This document shows positions 57,342-64,000 of a stretch of DNA of 64,000 nt, piece by piece. A model generated the notes under the pieces. That model was not told the origin of the DNA, made no database searches, and was given only the letters and a program-made list of their open reading frames with translations. Where the stretch lies: NCBI GenBank assembly GCA_921293015.1, contig OV121096.1:11969000-12032999 (forward strand), written 5' to 3'. The number at the start of each line of letters is the position of its first letter. Position 1 is the first letter of the stretch. The DNA is from Phorcus lineatus. Its lineage: Eukaryota; Mollusca; Gastropoda; Trochida; Trochidae. The position numbers and the translations under genes are program-made.

Positions 57342-57391
57342 ATGATTCGCCTAGAAGATTTTCTTTTTTACATTTGCTTCTGTGTCGGGAT
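57342..57391 (+). CDS. Exon 1: signal peptide
   Basis: It reads MIRLEDFLFYICFCVG plus two bases of the next codon, ending at GTGAGT. The hydrophobic core is FLFYICFCVGI. An upstream in-frame ATG (57324, MGREKEMIRL) is preceded by an in-frame TAG at 57318. The second ATG gives the more usual signal peptide. Confidence 0.65.
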
Positions 57392-59898
57392 GTGAGTAAA
57401 CCATTTTCACATTAAGATTTAAAGTCCAGGAAAGATGATTTGGGGATCAATTTGTTATATGTAAAACCTTTTACATTAAAACTCTTCATGGCATTAGTAT
57501 CTACACTTCATTTCGCACACACATTAATAAGGTATCATAGTTGTGTGTATGTGTTGTATCGTAGGCATGAAAAGAAAACTGAAGTCTTGTCATCTGCTGA
57601 AATAGATTAAAGGAAAGACTTTAGTTATTCATATTGAAAAGGAAAGAAAAAGAAAATGAAAACATCTTTATAACTTTATGTGGAAATATTTAATGGTCCA
57701 TTCATCATTTCGATTGCATAGAAACAACCAATTATTTGATATAAACGCATTTGAGACGTAAGATAAAACGGAACATATAAGGTTTCTTTTAAATTCCCCA
57801 AAACTAATTCATTTGTAAATGATTTTACATGTTAAAATATTCGGACCATAATCGGTGCTTTCATAAATGATTTGTAAATGTTTCAAAGGAAATATGTTGC
57901 AACATTAAATCAATATACCTCGAAATGTCTGAATGAATATCATATCACTGGGTAAAAACAACTACATAGTTCACTCAAATATAATGTCATGTTTTTTATC
58001 TTTTTACATAGTTTTAACCTTATCTATGTTTTATGTTTAAACCATATCTTAAGATAACGAAAATCTGAACGAATTACTAAAAGCTATGTGAAGCATATTC
58101 ACGATGTCAAAATAAAATAGAAGGTTAAGAACAAGCAATAATATGAAGACAGATACCTAGGGATCTTTATATTTTTTAAATCTTTTCATCACTGTCGCTT
58201 TTCAGTTCTTCCTGTGTTGACACTAACCGCGTCCGGTTTGCTCGCTATCTGGAACAGGAGAACAGAAATGACGATAGGTTCACCCTGTCTTCTTCCTCTG
58301 CCGCAAGTCCCGATGAGTGCGCCGTTCTGTGTAGATCTTCTCCCGACTGTGAGTCCTTCTTCTTCAGACAGTCAGATGGGTCCTGTGAACTCAAGACTGT
58401 ACTGTACATCAATCAGACTGACACCAGTGACGATCAGGGGGCAGCGTACTACTATGAAATAAAAGGTATATAATATTTCAGACCCTACAACATCCTTTTT
58501 ACATCAATTACATCATTGTAGTTTTAAGGTGTTACAACTAAAGTGTGCAGCGTAAATTCCTGACTTATTTCGTTTTGTTTCAAGATCATAATTTATAGCA
58601 TATAAATTTGACGTGGCATTACCGTTGAGTTTACCTTACTGCACACATATGTAGCATCCTTTGAATGTGATCCTAATGCAATGATATGATTCTTTACCCG
58701 TTCTTAAATCATTTATGTCATGTGAAGGCGGTTCAGTTAAGGACAGGGGTATGTGAGATGTGTTCACGTTTGCATTCATAGATTCCTTACATTATTAGTA
58801 AAGAAAAAAATTGTAAAAAATTTCATTGAGCATGTAGGTCGGTTACTCGAAGTCACCATTTCCGACATGAGGAATGACAATTGAGACCGTCTTGCCTGGG
58901 TACATAATAATTTCATTTTTCCCTCTTGTGTGCAGATGCATGGTGTCCTTCGACCAAAGGATACGTATCAGATTCCTCCGAGACACTTTGCCTCAGATTC
59001 CACTCCGAAAACCTGACCTGGTTTGATGCAAAAGATATCTGCTCAATAGAAACACTCTCCTCTCGGCTGGTGGTCATTAATGATGAGGCAAAATTGCAAC
59101 AAGTTCAGGACATTGTCCTAAGCGAAGGAATGACAGGTAATGGTTTTCATAAACAACATTCAATATCGCACTCAGTAAAACTCTGACCAATTCAATATAA
59201 ATAAGATCCTGCCTTTTTTATTTCATCCTTTTACATCAGCGTATTTGTCTCCGCCCAGCTCCATCATATAACCTGATATCCTGATATCTAAAACGCTCGT
59301 ATCGCTTTCGGCTGGTTACTCATGGCCATTAATAGCCTACATTGAAATTTGTTTGAACTCTCATCCGGATGGTGCTGCTACCTTTCATTGGCTTAGCGAT
59401 ACGAGCGTTTTAGGCCGAAGGATATCAGAGAATATGATAGAGCTAGGCGGAGACAAATACGCTGATGTAGCAGGATGTTTTTTATTTCGTTATCTGTGAT
59501 TGCTACATTTTTTTTTAAAGATCTTTTAAAACACATAAATGACCTACTTGTTTTGGACACTATCGATGTAGACCAGATCGGTGTGTTATGATACTCAAAT
59601 AACCTTTATTAATTATAAAAACAAAGCAAAGTATCTTCGTCCATCATCGCCTTTTTATTTTTCAGGAGACACTTTCTTTCTTGATACGCAGGAAATATCT
59701 TATTTGTACACTTTGTGGGAAAGGAGCAGCCTCGCTTTCACCCCCATCTGGCTCACATTGGGTTGGTACAATGTCTCTGAGCTCTGTGAGTATATCGATA
59801 CTGACGCAAGGTTCAGTGCTCCCTGTAACTTCACTCAAAAGTTCATCTGTGAGCTCACCTCCGACAAGAATGACTATGACAAGATAATGACGCTTTGA
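57342..59898 (+). CDS. Secreted PAN/Apple plus C-type lectin-like protein (4 exons)
   Basis: Exons 57342-57391, 58206-58465, 58936-59136 and 59666-59898 join to 744 nt (247 residues plus TGA) with phases 2, 1, 1. Residues 1-17 are a signal peptide. Residues 18-103 are a PAN/Apple domain with five cysteines, including DECAVLCRSSPDCESFFF and GSCEL. Residues 104-239 are a C-type lectin-like domain with an N-terminal cysteine pair, LTWFDAKDIC, RLVVINDEAKL, WLTLGWYN and KFICEL. The calcium-site motifs EPN/QPD and WND are absent, so sugar binding by the classical route is unlikely. Such proteins act outside the cell in recognition or adhesion. An in-frame ATG at 57324 would add six residues. Confidence 0.82.
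58206..58465 (+). CDS. Exon 2: PAN/Apple domain
   Basis: The acceptor is TCGCTTTTCAG and the donor GTATAT. In the right phase it encodes SSCVDTNRVRFARYLEQENR ... ECAVLCRSSPDCESFFFRQS ... GSCELKTVLYINQT and ends YYYEIK. An open frame on another phase (58214-58462) is a shadow. Confidence 0.82.
58936..59136 (+). CDS. Exon 3: first half of lectin-like domain
   Basis: It encodes DAWCPSTKGYVSDSSETLCL, LTWFDAKDICSIETL and SRLVVINDEAKLQQVQDIVL. The W-x-x-A-x-x-x-C signature of C-type lectin-like domains is plain. Phase 1 at both ends, acceptor TGTGTGCAG, donor GTAATG. Confidence 0.85.
59224..59477. mobile_element. 254-bp MITE, Mutator-like
   Basis: Long inverted repeats of roughly 85 bp start CATCCTKYTACATCAGCG at both ends and continue with GTATTTGTCTCCGCC. 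The 10-bp sequence TTTTTTATTT directly flanks both ends (59214-59223 and 59478-59487). Long arms and a 9-10-bp duplication point to the Mutator superfamily. It sits in intron 3 of the PAN/lectin gene. Confidence 0.65.
59666..59898 (+). CDS. Exon 4: second half of lectin-like domain and stop
   Basis: It encodes GDTFFLDTQEISYLYTLW, FTPIWLTLGWYNVSELCEYI, FSAPCNFTQKFICELTS and ends IMTL then TGA. The last cysteine pairs with that of KDIC in exon 3 by family rule. The acceptor is TTATTTTTCAG. Confidence 0.85.
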
Positions 59899-60806
59899 GG
59901 TTATTGCACGGTTAGATAAGCTTCAATCGGGTAGATAGAGGTCTGTTACTTTCCTTAATTAGGTATTAGGAATGCAGGCAAGTTGAAGTGGGCTGTCTAC
60001 TTGTAGTTTTTTCTGTCATTTAACTTCGAGTATATATTGGATATTGCATTGGATATAATGTCACTGTCACGCGATTTTCTTTAACTTTGGCACAACAAAG
60101 TGTATAATCATATTAGCTTTTAAGGTTGATGCTTCTGTGGTTTTATCAATTTTACAATATTTCATTTTCCATTTTATAAAATTATTTCCGTGGTTGTTTG
60201 TGGAACATTCTTGGAAACAATGATCTAAAATTGAACATCTATCATGTGTAACTGTACATGTACTTGGGTACAACTGCAACTCAGCAGCAACCTTTTATTG
60301 TATTTCTTCGGTAGATCAGGTAGATCATTCCGTGATAATGATAAGGACAGTAGAGCACCTAATATGTTACTGGTTTTTCACTCAGTTCAGTTATATTTGC
60401 ACTCAATGAATGTTGTCGACGTGATGTTTTAAACTCTTTAGTGGTTTTATAATATAACGGATTTCTTTTGCACTTCAGAGGGTTCGAATAAAATGTATTA
60501 CTTAAAAAATTATAACTGATTACTGTACTGTAATTGCAGCGAAACGTTACGTAAAATGTATTATGTAAACAACTAAATAGATTGTAAAATGTTTTAACTT
60601 TTTCAATTTTTAGGAATTTTAAAGGACGACCATGCACTATACAACACTTTGGTGGCACATTTACGCATGTCATTTAGTTCTTTACATTTTATCATTTCAC
60701 TATGTAAAAATTGGTTTAGGACGCTCCAACTACCAAATATATCAACAGTATCATGGGTTTGATTATATTTATTTATTTCATGTTTGCTTCAAATCGATTA
60801 TGTGTT

Positions 60807-60812
60807 AATAAA
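60807..60812 (+). terminator. Poly(A) signal of PAN/lectin gene
   Basis: AATAAA lies about 0.9 kb after the stop. An earlier AATAAA at 60487-60492 is an alternative. Confidence 0.4.
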
Positions 60813-60839
60813 ATAGTGAATTTTAATTTTGTTTCTTTT

Positions 60840-61860
60840 TCTGTCTTCAAACCGCAATTTCATCCGATCCAACTCATGGATGACATCACATATACATATA
60901 ATTTATAATCTACACTGCCTGAACCTGAAATAATCAATTACTAGTTTGAAGACAGGTAAAATAATGTTTAAGAACATCTATGATACATGCGTTACGCAAT
61001 ACTAATGTATCAACATAGGTCCAATCCACAGTGCAGAGATGTGTGTTTAACGATGGTTGAAGTAAAGTAAAAAAAATTTAAATAACAAAATAAAAAACAT
61101 TTTCGATTTTCGGATTCATTTGACGTTTAAATCTAAAATGAAAAGGATTTTGATAGTACTTGATAGTACAATGAAATCATCAAAATATATTACACCTTTC
61201 AAAATAGTTGTTAGCTTGGTCACTGATATAATTTATTGCTTAATGCAAGCGTCACACATTCCCGAATTCCATATCCCGGACACATGTAAACAAAAATTAA
61301 TTTATTACCGGTGATGTTCTGGATGTGATCCCGGAGACGGTTAGAGCCGACGGCGCCACGATGCTTAGTTGAACATTACACAAACTCTACCCGAATGTAC
61401 CGAGGTCACACGACATTTTTAGTCAAAATCTCAATCTACAAGTGTTATAAGAAGTCTACAAGACATCTCGTAAATTTCGTCTCATGTTTGTATGTCCACA
61501 CAATGGTCACTCGAAGGCCAGCCGAACCAACCATGTGGGTAGATTATATTTATTACCGGCCCATCGTCTACCACCAACTTGGTAGGTTTTATCGACTAGT
61601 ACGCTACCTTCAAATGATTGTGCACTACCAACTAACACAGGGGTGAACAGGATGCGAATTCTTTAGATCATAGGAACGTTATTGGCCAATTCAAAGTCTT
61701 AAAAGGTTGTATATATTTCTAGTAAAAACTAGAACGAATTGTTGAATGTACCTTAAGGATTATCCGACGGTGAAGACTTACCATAATGATTGTTTTTTAA
61801 TTTAACTCTTTAATTTTCGGATTCATCGGGACGATGTGATCAACATTTGAACAGGACGAA
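60840..61860. other. Intergenic DNA with one GC-richer patch
   Basis: The patch at about 61310-61650 contains an 83-codon frame (61395-61646) with a protein-like composition but no recognised domain. A mobile-element scrap is possible. The remainder is AT-rich. Confidence 0.3.
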
Positions 61861-61868
61861 AGTCTATA

Positions 61869-63303
61869 CAGCTGCATACCGAAAGTTTGTTCACTTACCA
61901 CTGAATCGTAGTGCAAATATCATGTAATTCAGGTTTCGTTTCGACGTCAATAGAATAACTTCATCAAAACTGACAATGGATCACCCACTGTCCATGTGTG
62001 AAATAGCCATTCTTGAACTCATTTTGGGATCGTCTGGTCTCTCGTGCAAAAAATCGAATTTTGGCATATTGATATAGACAGAAGGGGTAATATTTTCGAA
62101 ATTTCGATTTTGTTAAAAGTCAAATGAAATGTTCCATATCGACTCTCTGAGATTTAAACCAACCCAATCACATTGACTTTGTGCTAAGGAACAAACATGA
62201 CTAATTTTTAAAGAAGTTGATAAAATATAAAGGATTTTATAGATAAAAAAAAGAATAAGTGTTTTCGGAATTTTGACCCCTGGTCACTTCAATGGCCTGC
62301 CAAAACTGTTACGGGTAATTGTGGGGGTATGATAAACATCTGCCTTAAAAAAGAATGGATCTGCATATCTGTATTGAAAATTGATTTATAAAGGTTTCTT
62401 TTTCGCAACGCTACGATACCTCGAATTACATGATATTTACACTAGTTGCACGGCGCCAGGCGCCGTGCTTTATTTGTGATAGGTTTGGGGAAATCTTATG
62501 GGGAATGGGGAGCATCCGGAAGTGTGAAATGAATTTCTATTTTGTGATAAAAATATGTTTCACCGCAGTTGATTAATTAAGATATACTAGAAAACTATAT
62601 AGTATAATTAAAAAAAAAATTTTTTCTTTTTTAAAAGACATGGTTATCCATTTAAGATTGTTTTTTGTTCTCATACAATTATAAGAGGGAGACAAAGTTT
62701 ATAATTAGCATGACCTATTTTCCGAACAGCTCATCAATAAGCGATTCAGCGACACTGCCAGGCTAAGACAATGAAGTGCCGGTAGAGGGAGGCCTCTTTA
62801 TCGGATATAGTTTCATTCTAATGGCTTGCTCCCCTTTTTGTTGATATATTGCTTTAAAACTTACCCCAACTGTTATCTTTGTGACAAAGAATTCATAAAT
62901 GTATAAACTTGATAATAAAACATCTTTGAAAAATTTATTCAGATCATCAATGCCGATTACTGCACTTTGTGACTGTTAACTGTTAAATGTTAACTGCATT
63001 CAGAAAATAATGGCATGAAGAATACATTAAATGATTAAATATAAATGTCATTGAATCATGCTCTGGATTTTGAATTTGTTAGTATCAAAATTCCTTTTCA
63101 AAAGTAAATTTCTATTAATCGTATGATGTGTATACAAATCTGATGTCGGCCTAGGCATTATATTTATCTTAGACTAATATTCAGTCTCTGAAATATAATG
63201 CTCTAAAACGATTTGTAAAAATGGCTCTGGCGCCGTGTTGATGCTTCGCATCAAGGTTTTCTTGTATATTCAGTTGTGTGAACAAACTTTTGGCATGCAG
63301 CTG
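61869..63303. mobile_element. TA-flanked MITE, long copy with insert
   Basis: The ends CAGCTGCATACCGAAAGTTT (left) and its near-complement at 63278-63303 differ at two of 26 positions and are flanked by TA on both sides. The body at 62040-62400 matches the short copy (55070-55380) in inverted orientation. About 0.8 kb starting near 62449 is absent from the short copy and begins with the 21-nt palindrome GCACGGCGCC-A-GGCGCCGTGC. GGCGCCGTGT recurs near 63230 at its far side. Confidence 0.6.
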
Positions 63304-63586
63304 TATTTGTCCATTAAAAATGGAAGCACATAAGATACTGTTTAAACTCCATAAAGTTGATGAATTTTTGTCTGATACATAAATACAGGTCAGATAGTTC
63401 ATCTTTATATTTATCTTTCGAGATATTAGTCATTCTCGGCTTACTTTTCATACATTATAAAAATTATACATAATTTGACAGCATTTGACTTTCATCACAG
63501 GTGGAGTGCCGTAATAGAAGCGTAAGTAAAATCATATTTAACATCCGATTTCTGCCTTGACTTTTGAAATAAATAATCATAGTTCA

Positions 63587-63950
63587 CTATATGTTTCGCC
63601 TGAATCTATTCTCAGGAGAAACGGTAGGGTAATTTGTTAAAAGCTCTGACAGAAAATTGCCTAAAAAGTTTAATTGTTTAGTTATAGGCGTGTTGATTCT
63701 CTTATGAATGTGAAACTTTAAATGCGATCTAAATGTTTGACCTCGATACGTTGACGTTGTAAAAGGAAAGTTTTTTTCATAAAACAAAGCTTTTACGATA
63801 ACTTTGGTTGGAAAACCGTGTAACCTAAAACTTGACACAGGGCCGTTTCTAGTCACTTTGACATTGACCGTTGAAACGTGCAGTGCTTGCGATGACACCT
63901 TTCTGAGGTGGGGTGAGGTGAATTGAGGTTTTACGCCGCTTTCAAGAGTA
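63587..63950 (-). CDS. Unrecognised open frame, possible terminal exon
   Basis: The minus strand is open for about 120 codons from near 63950 to TAG at 63587, including HVSTVNVKVTRNGPVSSFRL, YRGQTFRSHLKFHIHKRINT and PTVSPENRFRRNI. Length and composition look coding, but there is no domain and no certain start. It may continue from an exon beyond the window or belong to a mobile element. Confidence 0.28.
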
Positions 63951-64000
63951 TTTCACTTATATCGCGGCTGCTAGTATAATTGCAGGGAGAAAGCCCGCAA

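Noticed and set aside
58214-58462. 82-codon frame over the PAN exon
   Set aside because: The phase-2 frame gives a cysteine-spaced PAN domain and matching splice phases. This one is a shadow.

Overview
The window looks like nuclear DNA of an invertebrate animal. It is AT-rich, genes are split into small exons with GT/AG introns, and the secreted domain types are metazoan (EGF-like, PAN/Apple, C-type lectin-like). Non-LTR retrotransposons, one with a 2A-like motif, and many short terminal-inverted-repeat elements fill the space between. This fits a lophotrochozoan such as a bivalve mollusc, but the taxon is an inference. No bacterial operons, CRISPR arrays, rRNA or convincing tRNA genes were seen.

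Three spliced protein genes can be built by hand with matching phases at every junction. (1) Plus strand, 18526-25877: a 220-residue secreted protein with a signal peptide, a cysteine-rich exon, one EGF-like domain, four tandem copies of an 81-nt exon coding a four-cysteine module, a six-residue microexon and a C-terminal hydrophobic tail typical of GPI anchoring. It has a TATA box upstream and a poly(A) signal downstream. (2) Minus strand, 49400-40224: a 397-residue secreted protein over seven exons that I cannot assign to a family. Its second intron holds a PIF/Harbinger remnant with an RNase-H-type LINE nested in it. (3) Plus strand, 57342-59898: a 247-residue secreted PAN/Apple plus C-type-lectin-like protein in four exons, with a Mutator-like MITE in its last intron. 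A weaker minus-strand candidate lies at 10077-10700 inside a diverged segmental duplication whose other copy (2470-3960) is broken.

Mobile DNA dominates the rest. A near full-length LINE occupies 11317-16740 between 11-bp target-site duplications. Its ORF1 (2A-like motif, coiled coil, L1-type RNA-binding region) is intact, while ORF2 (endonuclease, RT, CCHC) is broken and carries a 551-bp hairpin-ended insert. Other elements are a dead Tc1-like DD34E transposon (35153-36639), TA-flanked MITEs (54960-55462 and 61869-63303, the latter with a further insert), a 254-bp MITE with a 10-bp duplication (59224-59477), a MITE at 2204-2466, LINE tails, and a possible solo LTR (about 24693-25383).

Tandem repeats are varied: a 7-mer AT array (9882-9957), a GTA/GTT array (25473-25628), degenerate 9-mers built on GAGCTGCAC or its complement (30640-32800), a 32-bp minisatellite (33689-34120), and a roughly 20-bp array carrying about 17 TAATTAG homeodomain-type cores (53161-53607).
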